NCBI GenBank assembly: GCA_947846985.1 | Contig: CANTUZ010000001.1 | Span: forward strand, 117,135,757-117,199,756 | Direction: 5' to 3' | Length of the DNA stretch: 64,000 bases | From: Fratercula arctica | Lineage: Eukaryota; Chordata; Aves; Charadriiformes; Alcidae | Shown: one piece after another, positions 1 to 12,132 of the stretch | Layout: each line of letters opens with the position of its first letter | Position numbering within the stretch: position 1 is the stretch's first letter | Translations under genes and position numbers: made by a program | The notes under the pieces: model-generated | Databases searched by the model: none | Seen by the model: only the letters and a program-made list of their open reading frames with translations | What the model was told of the DNA's origin: nothing

Positions 1-1423
1 TAAAACATTAATGAGCAAGCGCTTTGTATTTAAGCATACAAATAACACAGCAGAGAAATCTGTGCACCTACAGACAGCAGAGAATAAGCAAATTACACCT
101 GTTTTTCTGCTTCTCCTTGTTTATTTCATGTGTTGGGGGAAAGCAGTAATCCAGACCAGAGACACACTTGCAGAGTGTGGAAATAACAAAGTAGGAGTCT
201 CTGTCTTCTGGCATGAAATTATAACAATATTCTACGAAAAGAGAAATAGATTGTGTTCTGCACTGCAAGAGCATGGGAGAGAAGGGAATTACCTGAAGTA
301 AACTTCAGCTTTCCTGGACTTAATATTCAGAGTTCACTATATTGTTTTCAGTAAATAGTGGGCTTCACACATAGGCGCACAGACTAAAATGCACTAATTA
401 GAAACTTCACAAGACATTAGAGAACTTATTGCTATGTGGGTACCAAATAGCTCATTACTAAAAAACAAAAAACAGAACACAAGCTGAACATTCTTAGAAG
501 GAAATATTAAAAAAGGCTAACTTTCATGACAAATTTGGAAATCTGATGTTTCCTTTTTTTCTTTTTTGCTCTTGATACGTTTTCATTTTTCAGTTTTAGG
601 GACTTAAGGGAAAAAAATTACACCACAGAACTCTTTATTTGGCAAGTATGAGCGATGGGGGTTTGCATCTCCAAAGGCGCCTTCAGGGAAGGGAAGGTGC
701 ATGGGATCAGTTTAATCTCATTTGCTAAGCACAAACACTAGTGAGTACTTACTGACCAAGCCCTCCTCCTTCTCAACAAAAGAAGTACTTCAAATACTGG
801 AACAAATTCTAGGGTTTACATAATTTGAACATGCCAAGAGTAGCATAGCTATGCCATGAACAGAGACACCAAACAGAAAACAAACACAATACAGGAAAGA
901 ACTCATAACTCAAGATGCAGGCTCGTACAGGGAGGATAAAACAAAGAACTACCAGGCCCTTCCACAGAACTGGAACACTGCAAGTTCACTGGAACTGGAA
1001 CACAGAGCAAATTCTGTTCAAAGGCTTGAGGCTCAATCAATTAGAAGGCATAACATCAACAAACTTTGTTTAGTCACCATTAGACTCAGTTAATACACTC
1101 TACCTTCTGATTAGCTACTGACATGCATCAAAAAGCAGGATCAAGTCCCAGGAAAGTGAGTGGCCTTTCTGCAGGTACAGCCAAATAAACTCTATTATGG
1201 AATCAGGGCATAGAGATTTCTACAGGAAAAAAAAAAAAAAAGAACACAAACAAACAAAAAAACCCAAAACAAAACTAAAAGTTGTATTTGTTTAGAAATA
1301 CTGCACAGCTGTGAACTGTCACAGTTGCATTTTCAGAACAGATTTGAGTTAAACTAGCTGCATAAAGTTGGCTTTATTGCCTTTCCTATACTAATAACAT
1401 TCAGATAGCAATGGAAGTTAAAA

Positions 1424-1511
1424 CCTAATCTATTTTCCAACATATACACTATTAGCTTGCTGAACTACCTAATCTTTTTTTCAACATATACACTATTAGC
1501 TTGCTGAACTT
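1424..1511. repeat. 44-bp tandem duplication, two copies
   Basis: The block starting CCTAATC at 1424 is repeated starting at 1468. The 29-base core CAACATATACACTATTAGCT... is identical at 1438-1466 and 1482-1510. Only the short T-rich segment before the core differs. Confidence 0.9.
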
Positions 1512-2180
1512 CACTCTCACTTGATCAAAACAGATTAGCCAGTTTCCCCCTCAAACCACCAGATCATCACTAAAAGTGATGACACATTAAAAGTAAGAGG
1601 CCTCTCCTCTTAGCTTTACAGATTCTTTACATCACAGAAACGTGCAATTACTGCATTATGGAGGTCTTATGCCCACCAGACAAAAGTTGTTGTCCTGATA
1701 AACCATTTTAAACTTCCATAGTTTATTTTGGAACTTCAAAAGGGTATTTGTCCTCAATTTTTGTGTGGCTGAAGTTAATAAAATATATTATTTCCAATAT
1801 TTTACAAAACCTAGTTTTTAAGCAGAGAAGTTCGTGAATCTATCCACTCCCTGAAAGAACCTCTCTAGACTTTTTGAAACTTTAACTTTGGGTTTTTTTC
1901 ATTAAAACACACACACTGAAACAAAAGCACATACCAAATACTATTAAAGCAAGCCTTCTTTAATGAGATTTTGCTGACCATGTATCAGCAGCACCACCAT
2001 GTGTTAAGTGAGAAAGATATTTATTGCTGAGAGATTACTGGTATTGCAGAATATGATGAACCATTTATAATTTAAGTAATCGGTGTAGGCCTAAATAGTA
2101 ACTCTTTTTACACCATGTTGCCATGCCAAACTTGCAAAGCCTTTAATCTATCATACCATTTCAAGTATTATTAGAATTTT

Positions 2181-2268
2181 AAAGAATAAAAAAAAACAAA
2201 CCAAAACAAACAACAACAACAACAAAAAAACAAACAAAAAAAAACCAAACAAAAAAACCCCAACCCAA
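2181..2268. repeat. A-rich low-complexity tract with CAA repeats
   Basis: Runs of A broken by single or double C, including about five CAA units near 2211-2226. Simple sequence with no coding meaning. Confidence 0.85.
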
Positions 2269-2378
2269 CTTATTATTTTTCCACTACTAATGAAAGAGAA
2301 GAGAAATAAATATCCCTGAGAAGGACTAAATAAGATCAAATGTCAGATGCAGTGAATGGATTCAGCGTATCACCATGT

Positions 2379-2382
2379 AGAG

Positions 2383-2455
<73 letters not shown>
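2379..2455. repeat. (AG)n microsatellite
   Basis: About 75 bases of nearly perfect AG dinucleotides with a few AA interruptions at the left end. It lies in the ARL13B intron about 220 bases downstream of the 2675 donor in the direction of transcription, where it reads as CT. Confidence 0.97.
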
Positions 2456-2456
<1 letters not shown>

Positions 2457-2674
2457 CTTTGTTCACTAGTATGATGCTAAGAGCAGCATAAAGAAATAGT
2501 TCAAAAATACTGTAAAACTAATTGTAATATTGCTTAGTGCTAAAGTTACAGTAGTATTAGTGTACTTTATACTTATGTTTATCCTATACATAAACACCTC
2601 TTTAGATAGTATATTGAAGGTCAAAATTCACAAAACTACAGATTATTAGGAGAACATTTATTAACATTACTTAC

Positions 2675-2924
2675 ACTAGCACGGGTTTTCCTGATATCTT
2701 GGGGCTGTTTAAAACTTCTGTCATGGCTTGTTTTGTTTCTTCCATTCTTGCAATGTCACTGGAATCCACAACAAATATTACACCGTAGGATTCAGCATAG
2801 TAATTTCTCCAGATATTCCGAATTCGTTTCCCACCTCCTAAATCAAAGATGGTGACTTCAAAGCGTCCCTGTTTAAGGTCAATCTTGGAAAACCCAACTG
2901 TTGGAGCCAGATCTTCAGGAGACT
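2675..2924 (-). CDS. ARL13B: ARL13B coding exon with switch I and switch II (residues 44-127)
   Basis: 250 bases between acceptor ACAG and donor GT|GTAAGT encode 82 full codons, the same count as human over this span. It contains [19 protein letters not shown], the [12 protein letters not shown] switch II segment and SGKPVLV. The Gly at position 75 replaces the catalytic Gln of classical ARF proteins, as in other ARL13B proteins. The next exon, expected to begin with the remainder of Val127 and LANKQD, is not found between 1 and 2674, so it must lie outside the window. Confidence 0.97.
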
Positions 2925-5900
2925 CTGTCAGAGTACAAAGAAGACAGTCTTCAGTAAAAAGTATCTTTAGTTATTTAAGGAGGATTTTATGTTGTGATAT
3001 GCATGGCAAAATTCACATTTGGACAACATGGAGCAAACTCTCCCTGTTAAGTGACACCATACTGCTAACCACATATTTTTTACATTAAGATTTTCCCTCT
3101 CCTCAGGTGATTTCAAATTAACACGCTAGTCTCTCAACCAGTTACTTTACATTAATTCAGACAGGAACACCAAGGTGGGGCCAGGGGAGAGGCGGAAGAC
3201 AGAAAAAAGAGCAAAAAAAAATGTAATATTTAGCAGTGGTGTTCAGTGTATTGCAGTTTACTTTCCCCCTCAGCACCAATGCTCCCATCTGAACAGTTAC
3301 ACAGCATTTGTATGGTGTTAATCCAAGTTTGAGAAGGAAAACAAACAAAACAGTTAATGCATTATGACCTGAGAAGCTTTTTGCTCTGACAAATTTATTC
3401 TTTATCCTTCATCGTTGCCAAAACAGCTTCAAACCAAGGGCTGAGATGAAGTGACTGAAACCACGTTCTTCTGAGATGAAAACTACTTGATTGCCTTTAT
3501 TCAATATCAGGTTTTTGGCCTTTGTTTGTTTATTTTTATTTTCTGTTTTTTAGTTTGCCATGCAATATGCCAAAAAAATATAGCTTTATATTTAATATTT
3601 TTGCTTGCTGTCTCCCTTTCCAGAGGGCAAAGAAAGCCTGTAGTTGCCTCACACCAGTAAGCTGTTATCTACAGGGGTGAGTTCATTGGGTCTCTTCAAC
3701 TGTTTTATGTAGCTTGGTAGCCCAAGGCAGAGAGACAGATGTAAAATTCAGCTTGTTGAGAGGAAGAAATGAAGGCATGGTCAAAAGCACTGAGCTCTGA
3801 AGAGCATTGCAGAAGCTAAATCACCACCAGCCTTCTGCTATCATGTTCCTTTTTTGAGAGAAGCCTTCACATACAGCCGAGATGGGGATTCAGAACAGAC
3901 CCCTTGGCCAGAACAGCGTAAGCCAAGACTCCAGCAAGAGAGGGTCCAGGACGCCCACTTGTGAGAAACTACAGCTTCAAAACTCAGCAGACTTTATTTT
4001 GAAGAAGGTTTTGCACTGTGAGCCGTAAGTATATGCTCTTGCAAGAGAGAACAATGTTAACATGAGGTCTGGTTAAGGGTGGAAGTTATTGATGGTGCTG
4101 AACTTCAGCACCACCGGGGTGCTGATGTAAGGGGATATTGCTGAAACATCTGCTCCTATTTTACGGTGAGGTCTCCAATAATAAACAGTCTTCAATGTAA
4201 AACCAGGGTCTGCCATATAAGCTGCAGATTCATTTTGGCAAATGAGACTTTGGTGACCATGCTGATTTGCCCAGGTTTAAGAGTTCTCAGAACTGAAATA
4301 TATTTGGTTTCTGCTAAAACCCAGCAATCATAACTGAAGTCTCCTCCTATAGGCTGTATCACTGGTGGATGACCAAAAATACCGGTTTTATCAACCCTGA
4401 AGACTAACTGAAGGTTATAATCTCTGCAAGCCCTGTTAAGGAAGAAAAGTGCTTTCTAAGGCAAGCACTATTCAAGTGCTGGGAAACAGTCACAAAAGTC
4501 AGAACTGTCTTTTCCTGGAGTTTCCCTTTAGATATACCCATCTTCATCCCATTTTTCCCGGAAAAAAGAAAAGGACTTTAAAAAATAACTGTCACATTTA
4601 GCCAGTAAAGGCATTAAAGTTGGTTTTGAAACAGAATGGAAAGCTAAATAACGCAGCACCTACATTGTCAGGGCAAAGATTCAGGAATATAAATGAGAGA
4701 ATATTCATAACTATTCACACTTTAGCAAGTCTGTGAACTTACACAACATGCGTAAACAGAAAGTCAAGGTAGAGCTTCCAAGTCTGCCAAAACACTACTA
4801 AGTACAGTCTTGTCATTACACAAGATGAAAGTTATTTAGAAAGACAAACCCACAAGAGGGGAAAAAAAAAAAAAAAAACAAACCAAAAAAACCCAAAGAA
4901 AACAAGCAACAAAAACCAAACACATAGAGAATTTTTGTTTTCATAAGCGCAAGTTTTATCTCAAATTATATCCTGCTTGCATGTGTCATTGGATGGTGCA
5001 AAGTACCCTCCAAAATCAAGTGATCTCTTACTGAAGTAAGCACCTAGAAAATTGCTAGTGCTTTTCTTGTGATAAATAATGATATAAAATATTTATAACT
5101 AGAACTGTTCTTTATGTTATATACATACACATGCAATTTCCTTCTTTTGGACCTTTTCCTCCTCCACTTACAACACTGATTTTAATATAAAGTTTACTGA
5201 TGTTGGTACAATCACCAAAATTTTCTTTCAACAATATGAGAGGGAGAGCTAAATTGAGAGATGAAGCAACATTTTTAGATTAAAATGATCAAAAATTAGT
5301 AATTATACTATCTCTTTCAATGCTCCATTGAGATGTTAAACAAATTAATTGCTTACCTCCTTGAATTCCTCGGACTGTAGCAGTTTTACCAGCATTATCA
5401 AGACCCACCATTATTAGTGTCACCTTCCTCCATAAGGAGAAAAAAAAATAAAAAAATTCAAATCTTTTTTCCTCTAGCTAGACATCACTTATTCGATTAA
5501 GTTTTTTTATACATGCATAGCAAATTTACCACAAAGTAGTAGAAAGAACAGGTATCAAAATACCAAGTAGCAGGCATTGTTATAATTGCATATCTGGCTT
5601 TCAATATGTCAAACTATCTGATGAAACAGAACTGCAGAACAAGGTATGAAATGAGAGGTCTAATATTGTGCTGTAAGTTTCACATGAGACAATGATTTTG
5701 CTTTCAGCTGGTGCTTGCCTGCTGAAATTTAATTTCACCGTACTGTAAATTTTATCCTTTTTTTGCTGTGGTCATGGTCTCTAACAATTTCTGTAATTTC
5801 ATTTCCATTCTGCTGTATTTTTACTGTCTCTCTGCCTCAAAGTTGTGCCTATACTAGAAATTTATTTCAGTCTCAACCAGTGCATTTGAACAACAGTATA

Positions 5901-7183
5901 CATCACTTGCCTAGACAACATGAGATTCTGCAAATAAGCAGCAGTGGTACTCATTGTTTCAGGCAGGAGGAATCTAGACTGCAAATGTGCAAACCAGTGG
6001 TGTTGAGTATGTACAACACATCAGCAAACTGGCATACAGGTTAGAATTTATCCCAGGATAGGACTGTAAGCGAAACAATAGGAAAAACATATCTATGTGT
6101 ATACCTCAATTGTTCTTCCTATTCACAAACACTCAGAGGAGTCAAAGGAATTTGCTCAATTTTATGCTCCTTTAAGTGAAGGAATACTAAAAACATTGTC
6201 ATTTCCAGCCTTAAAACTACAATAGCATCACATATGAAGTATCATTTATGCAAGGTCTTTCAGCAGAGCCAAAAAGCTCTGATCATAGTAAAATATACTT
6301 TAAAAGTAAGCTAAAACCAAAACAGCCACAAACATTTATAAACTCACAATTGTCTATAATACATTGGTAGTGTCAGAAAGCTATTCAATCCAATATAGTT
6401 CTTTGAACAGCAGCACCTTCTGTAAAACCTAAACTATGTAGCACTGAATAAAAGAGCAAATCCTCCTACGTGAGCGTGGAGTATAAATGTGGTGTACCCT
6501 TTATTTCCCTTCCCCATAGTTTGCAAATAGTTTGAAACAAACTATGCGCTATCTGTGCATCTCTGCTGATTGGAGGGAAAAAGATGCAGGATGTTAAAGT
6601 AAGAGTACCAGAAATAAATGAGAACAGTACAATTCCATAAATGAGAATGGATCATCAGGCTACCCACAAAACACAGTATTAAGATACTTAGACAATACTA
6701 AGAAACACTGGGGCTACAGTCTACTCTTGACAACAAAGTACTTTAACACATTACACTTCAGAATCTCAAAATGCAGAAACTAAAACAATAAGACAAAAAA
6801 AAGAAATAAACTTTACATAAACATTCTAGCATCACCCCACAAAGCTCAACTTGAAGAAACAGCATGCGAAGGAAAATATTTTGAACTTTATACTTTCCTG
6901 AAGCTGGAAACAAAGCACCTGAATTAAAGATGATTAACATTTCATTTTTAAGTTCAGAAGATGTATTTATTCTCTCTTGGAGAGAAAAATGACAGATTTT
7001 GTCTCAGAATTAAAAAAATACAAAACAATGTTATATAACAAATAAAGTAAAACATACGCGAGAGGACATTAAATACAGTTTGGGAAGGTCAGCACAGAAA
7101 CGTAAAATACTTTCACATGTTTACCTGATAGGTTCCTGCCACCGTTTTAACCAACTGCAGCAATTGGCCATTAGACTGAACAT
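2675..7183 (-). CDS. ARL13B: ARL13B, 5' coding part (exons joined 7183-7125, 5427-5357, 2924-2675); runs off the left edge
   Basis: ADP-ribosylation-factor-like GTPase of the ciliary membrane; in vertebrates it acts as an exchange factor for ARL3 and is needed for ciliary protein traffic and Hedgehog signalling (family knowledge). Three exons splice in frame on the minus strand to give residues 1-126 plus two bases of codon 127. Visible: start MFSLMANCC with Cys8-Cys9, the palmitoylation pair; P-loop GLDNAGKT at 28-35; switch I Thr52 in APTVGF; G3 motif DLGGG at 71-75, where ARL13B has Gly in place of the usual Gln; Arg79 and Trp82, both positions of human Joubert-syndrome changes; VVDSSD at 95-100. 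Residue numbering matches my recollection of the human protein without gaps. The rest of the G domain, coiled coil and proline-rich tail would lie left of base 1. Head to head with PROS1. Start chosen because it gives the family N-terminus and precedes a good donor. Confidence 0.96.
2925..5356 (-). other. ARL13B intron between the P-loop exon and the switch exon
   Basis: About 2.4 kb with no recognisable exon. An A-rich tract at about 4860-4920 is the only clear repeat. The plus-strand open frame at 2849-3088 is an antisense shadow of the exon at 2675-2924. Confidence 0.7.
5357..5427 (-). CDS. ARL13B: ARL13B coding exon with the P-loop (residues 20-44)
   Basis: The minus strand has an AG acceptor after a T-rich tract (plus-strand A-rich 5431-5456), then 71 bases encoding [20 protein letters not shown] and beyond, then donor G|GTAAGC. 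The nucleotide-binding GxxxxGKT motif is complete. The frame enters in phase 2 and leaves in phase 1, matching both flanking exons. Confidence 0.96.
5428..7124 (-). other. ARL13B intron between the start-codon exon and the P-loop exon
   Basis: About 1.7 kb of AT-rich DNA. No exon, transposon end or RNA gene recognised. Confidence 0.65.
7125..7183 (-). CDS. ARL13B: ARL13B first coding exon (residues 1-20)
   Basis: The minus strand reads [20 protein letters not shown], closely matching the ARL13B N-terminus. It carries 59 coding bases and ends CAG|GTAAAC, leaving phase 2. Cys8 and Cys9 are the membrane-anchoring palmitoylation sites in the family. The translated part is too short to be a meaningful open frame on its own and is recognised only by homology and by the in-frame join to the next exon. 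Confidence 0.95.
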
Positions 7184-7247
7184 CCCTCTTCACTGGCCAT
7201 CCAGAGCCACGACAGCCACAGAAACAATGTGGACAGGCCAGAACAAC
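7184..7247 (-). other. ARL13B: ARL13B 5' UTR part of the start-codon exon (predicted)
   Basis: Upstream of the ATG on the minus strand, a pyrimidine-rich stretch ending CTTCTTAG gives a good acceptor with the exon starting at 7247. This would connect to the donor in the CpG island at 11888. An alternative acceptor, CTCTGCAG, lies about 30 bases further upstream. The ATG exon has no CpG island of its own, which argues for an upstream first exon. The exact boundary is an inference. Confidence 0.5.
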
Positions 7248-8537
7248 CTAAGAAGACCAGGAGAGAAACTGCTGCAGAGGTCCAGATGTTGTCTTGTCAC
7301 TGCTAGCATGGAACGGGGCAGGGGAGAGAAAAACAAAACAAAACAAAACATAGTTAGCCCCTATGTATAATGAAGGCAAGCCATTTCCCTAGCAGCAGTC
7401 TGTTTATTCAGTGTGTCATATTCAGTCAGCCCCATGACAGCCTCATTATGTCTTCCACTTTTCCATCCTCTCATGCTTCATCTGCTCCCATTTTATGTAC
7501 GTGGGCAGCAACAACAGAGTACTTGTACAAAATAATAATGCAAGACTACTGCACATAAGGAACCCTGCAAATTAGAGTAGAAAGACACATCAAGCTATGA
7601 AACTCCAGCGCTTGCCTCGCTAACATATCCCACAGCTCTGCTGATTGACTGAAAATAAGGACCAATTTCTAGTAAGGCTTCTAAGAACACAACAGGGTAA
7701 GACATTAAAAGCAAACAAAGAATGTCCTACCATTTAAGTATATTCATTTAACTGTCAATTTCTTTTACACAAAAAGATCCCACAACAAGGAAACTGGGTT
7801 TACTAGTGAGTACTTTGTGGAACCGGCAGCTTAATATCTAGTAATTGGCACTTAATTAAATAGAAGTATCAAGTACTTCCATCATTTTACAATCCCGCTT
7901 TCTACTCTTCAAGCAGAAGAGAGAAACAGAGGAACTCTTTCTGATGCTGCTCTGTAGAACAAACAATGGAGAAAAACTGTGATCCTGTTCATGTTTATGT
8001 CTTTGTATGCACACTTAGCTACAAAACAGTAATGCTTACACAAACCATGCAGTCCAGTGCACAAAGATGCAAAATTCCCTTATTTATTCAGCGACAATAA
8101 TCCTACTGGGAAAAACAGTATTTGTTCAGGTAAAGGCCTTTCACTGGCAAGCTTTGGGCCATTTTACTTCACAACTTCAAATCCACAGCTGGCCCCAACT
8201 AACGGAAGGGATATTCCACACCACGTGATGTCGCGCTCAGCAAAAAATAGCTCAGGGAAAAGAGGAGGAAGGGGGAATGTTCATTGTGTTTGTCTTCCCA
8301 AGCAGCCATTAAGTGTGCTGTGGTCCTGCTTTCCAGAAAGTGGCTGAACATCTGCCCAATGAAGGGCAGTAGTGATTGAATTCCTTTCTGCTGTGTTTAA
8401 GCATGCAGTTTTTGCTCTCCCCATTAAACTGCTATTATTTCTATCCACAAGTCATCATCTTCTATATTCTCCCCGTCTAGCAAGTCACTGGGTGCATCTT
8501 CAGCTGTTGGCCAGGATCAACCCACCACAGTCCTTCT

Positions 8538-8555
8538 TGGTGCCCAATATGGGGC
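8538..8555 (+). mobile_element. Possible relic primer-binding site of an endogenous retrovirus
   Basis: Eighteen bases resemble the lysine-tRNA primer-binding site of beta-like endogenous retroviruses. Differences fall at places where CpG decay (C to T, G to A) would act. No LTR boundaries, gag or pol sequence are recognisable nearby, so this would be a degraded solo fragment. A chance match remains possible. Confidence 0.35.
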
Positions 8556-10775
8556 TCAAGATAATGACAGTTTTGATCTGAGTACATTATAGTTTTTAAT
8601 TGGCAGGGTTCTGTGCTGGTCACTGAACTTGATTACTTTACTGCATATTAAAGTCCAGCACTTGTTAACAGCTGAGAAAGGCAGTGGGGGTTTCTCTTCC
8701 CTTGGGAAAAGGCAAAGCCATTTGTGGGATTATCTTTGCTCAAGGTCCCAAGTGGACACAGTAGGTAACGTGGAAGGATGAGGAAATCCAGCGTGTATAT
8801 CAAGGAGGTTTAAACTTGGGGTAAAATAACCCATGATTTGAGTTGTACATTCCAGGAACAGTACAGCAGGAACCATTTGAACCACAGGAGCTTGAGCTAA
8901 AAATCCCCAAAGAATGGATTCATATCAGATCAGCTGAGATATAGACAAATATTCCATACTGCTAACTGGCCTCCATGAGCAGATTAACTAGGGTAGTGAC
9001 ACTTGGAATTACCACAGCAAGCTTCCTAAAGCTTGTTTCTCAAAATTCCTTTTTAAAACAAACAAACAAAAACTAAAGAAATTCCATTTATATTATAAAT
9101 AACCTCAAACTAAGGTAATTTCAAATTATGCAGAAAACTGAATAACTACATATGATAACTTTCCAAAGTTTTCATCTTCCCAATCTAGATCAAGAAAGTG
9201 AAAAAAAAAAAAATTGAGGAACTATCCCTAACAAACATATCTTCTCCCCAATAAACTATGATGGTTTAGATAATTTATACAGGTAGGAACTGAGAACAGC
9301 TCCTGATCTTATGAAGCTGCTGTATTCAAGGATGCTTTTGTGTGGATCTGCTACCATTCAATGTCAGGAACAGGTCAGATTTCTTCCAGAGCAGAGACAA
9401 CAGATACTTTTTAAGTATTTATACTCCAGTATACAAGAACACCTGAGAATAGCTTCTCCACAGGAGAGCTTAATGTGTGAAGAGCAGAGAAGTTCCTAAA
9501 AAGGAGAGCAAGATGATTATAACTATTACAAGTATTAAAATCAGGCTCTGAAGAATCCAAAAAAACTCACATACAGTGGAACATGGTGCTCCAACCCACA
9601 AGCATGTACCAACAAAGCTAACTTTGAGAACATAGTTACACAAATTTTCAGCTAGTTCTGCTGAGAAGCAAAATGTAACAGCGCAATGAACAATGCACTG
9701 ACAGAAGCATAACATTTTCAGTGCCTAAGCATCATCACAGAACAATTCCCATTCCATATTATATAGGTTGTCTAGCTTTGCAAATTGTCACAAAATTGCT
9801 CTAAAGCACAAATACGGCCCATAGCATTCAAATGGGATTCATGAGATGAAGAAAACTTGTTAAACAGTGAAAAGCAGAGGACGACTACATCATAGCAGAG
9901 GAATCTTGTTTAAATATGAAAGCCCAGAGAGGGGTGGGCAGGAGGTAACAAGATAAAAAGTGTCCAAAACATGCTGCTATAGAAAGAAAGGGCGTTCAAC
10001 ACTGATGAGGAAATCACGGTAGGGAGGCAAATCACATTGTGTTACGCTATTTTGAAGAGACTGCGTTTCTTGAACTAGCAAAAAATTGATCTCTGAAATA
10101 TGTATGGAACATATCCCATATATTTTATATGTTGCATTAACAACATTCAGGGAGTAGTTCCAGATATTATATGTGTCAGCTTGAACTCTTTATGCTTGTT
10201 GAGGTGAAGCAAAACCAACACACCCACAAGCTCAGAAATATGTAAAACTATGTAGTTTAGCTAGGATACCATTTAGCTAGCAGGTCAGCACAAATGTAAA
10301 CAACCAAGAATGTCAAAGATCACATTTTTAGGCAAGAGAACAGAAAATCTGTACTACAGAGACTAAGAAATATGTCAGACAACTGCATTAACTCTTTACA
10401 CTCTAGATTTAGATCAAGAGCTACTTAGCAGCTCACATGTTATGTGATCCAAAGCACTGGGTACCAGCAAGTCCAACATCCAAAGTCATATGATTAATAA
10501 GTTTATCTAATTCCATATCAAAGTACAAAACAAGCACTTTTTACACATTTCAATGTCAGAGTTTACATTAAATGTTTTGCCTTTGGTAGAGGCTTTTATG
10601 ATAGAGAATTTTTTCAGTCATAACAAGCTCTCACTTTGCTAGAAAACACAATTAAAAAATGTTTAAAGCTGACTCTCCTCATAAAGTTTAATTATTTAAC
10701 TTCCTACTGTGATGTTTCTTGTTTAACTTTTAATTATAAGAACTCAGTATTTTAGCTATATTGCATTATCTTTAT

Positions 10776-10981
10776 CAGGGAGTGTAGTGATAGGATGATG
10801 GGTAATGGTTTTAAACCGAAAGAGATATTAAGAAGAAATTCTTTACTGTGAGGGTTGTGAGACACTGAGGCTTTAAGCAACCTGGTCTACTGGGAGGTGT
10901 CCCTGCCCGTGGCAGGGGAGTTTGGAACTAGATGATCTTTAAGATCCCTTCCCACCCACACCATTCACTCTATGATTCTAT
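10776..10981 (+). mobile_element. CR1 LINE 3' fragment, internally deleted
   Basis: Begins GTAGTGATAGGATGATGGG, continues with the 'AAGAAATTCTTTACTGTGAG' segment, then jumps to the GGAGGTGTCCCTGCC and GATCTTTAAG segments, and ends in CTATGATTCT. This is the conserved CR1 3' end with about 60 bases missing after the RHWNRL-coding segment. Confidence 0.92.
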
Positions 10982-11888
10982 TATATTTTGAACAGCAAAC
11001 CAAGGGATTGAGCAGTGAAGAAAGGATATTCAGCAAAAACTTCAATGCCATCCTCTCTGCCAAAATTGCAGCATAGTTAACAGGTACATGAAGTGCAAGC
11101 AAGAACTGTAATGTCTTGAGACTGAAGCATACAAGTATTTGTGAGAAATAGCTCTAGGACCATCAGTTCTTCTGTAATGAAAAGTCACTATAAGACTAGC
11201 AGTTCAAGTCAGTTTTGCACTTTCCACTCACGTTCCTACCCTCCTTGTGTTTCCAAAAAGAAGCCCTAAAATCCAGTCAGTGACTTTGCTTCAGGCACGC
11301 TTCCTCTGCTTGTCTCTTCCACTGTGGGAGTAATTTTTTGGTTTTTAAAAAGCAACATTACAGAGAAAATCTACTCCAAGGATATTTTCTTGGTAGATTT
11401 TCTTGCTTAAAGACTTACAAACTGGCTGCCAAACAGCCCGAGGCCGCCACTACGGACACACACCAACGTGTTTTATGTGGCGACGATGGACCGGGACTTA
11501 AAGAAACCAGACCCGGGCTCTGCCTGTCGGGAGCCGAGCAGGACGCTGGGCCCGAGCCCGGCGGGGCGGCCCCACCCGCCAGCCCACCCGGGAGGCTCCC
11601 CAGCCCCGCCGAGAGCAGACTTACTCCGGGCCCTCCTCGGAGGCGCAACCACCCAAAGAAGACACCCCGCCGCACCGCGGGGCGCCCGGCCTCCAGCCCC
11701 GACGCCCGGCCGCCAGCCCTCGCCCCTCTCCCGCGGCACTGCCGGCAGCCCGCCGCACACGCCGCTCCTGGAAACACAGGCCAGGCCGGGCCGGGCCGGG
11801 GCAGGGCCGGGCCGCACAACTGGCCGCCCCACACCAGTACCCGCGGCGGCCGGCAGCCCCCCGGCAGCCACCGCCCGGCGGCACTCAC

Positions 11889-12060
11889 CGGTCGCGCTAA
11901 CGGCACTAACGGCTCCGCGCGGCCCGTCCCCGCCACGGCGGCGGCCGGCGGGACCTGGCGCTGCTGCCAGGCGGCGGGAGGCGGGGAGCGGGGAAGGGGG
12001 AGGCGGCGGATTCTCCGCTCGGTTCCGCCACGCCGGGCCCGACGCGGCCGCTCCGGGGTC
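11889..12060 (-). other. ARL13B: Predicted non-coding first exon of ARL13B; 5' limit unknown
   Basis: On the minus strand the CpG island holds a perfect donor context, CG|GTGAGT, at 11888-11883. It is the obvious partner for the acceptor ahead of the ATG exon at 7183. The 5' end given here is arbitrary because no TATA box or transcript is available to fix the start site. Confidence 0.4.
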
Positions 12061-12065
12061 ACGTG
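12060..12065. promoter_or_regulatory. CACGTG E-box
   Basis: Palindromic CACGTG preceded by GT, the context favoured by USF and MiT/TFE-type bHLH-zip factors. It lies in the island between the divergent genes. Function is inferred only from the motif and its place. Confidence 0.5.
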
Positions 12066-12132
12066 CCCGGCGCCCCGCTCACGCGAAGCCGCGCATTGGT
12101 CGAAGCCGCGATCTCCGAGGCAGTGGGGACGC

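Larger units (their letters stand above)
1..2674 (-). other. ARL13B intron following the switch-region exon; simple repeats only
   Basis: No exon or RNA gene recognised. The stretch holds a 44-bp tandem duplication (1424-1511), A-rich tracts near 1230-1280 and 2181-2268, and a long AG microsatellite (2379-2455). Short open frames here have no family resemblance. Confidence 0.7.
7248..11888 (-). other. Probable first intron of ARL13B
   Basis: About 4.6 kb between the predicted non-coding first exon and the start-codon exon. It contains an AAAAC short repeat at 7328-7350, a possible decayed retroviral leader near 8538 and a CR1 fragment at 10776-10981. No other exon recognised. Its right end enters the CpG island. 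Confidence 0.5.

Noticed and set aside
2379..2455. Repeat array considered as a CRISPR-like or regulatory array
   Set aside because: Pure dinucleotide microsatellite without spacers.
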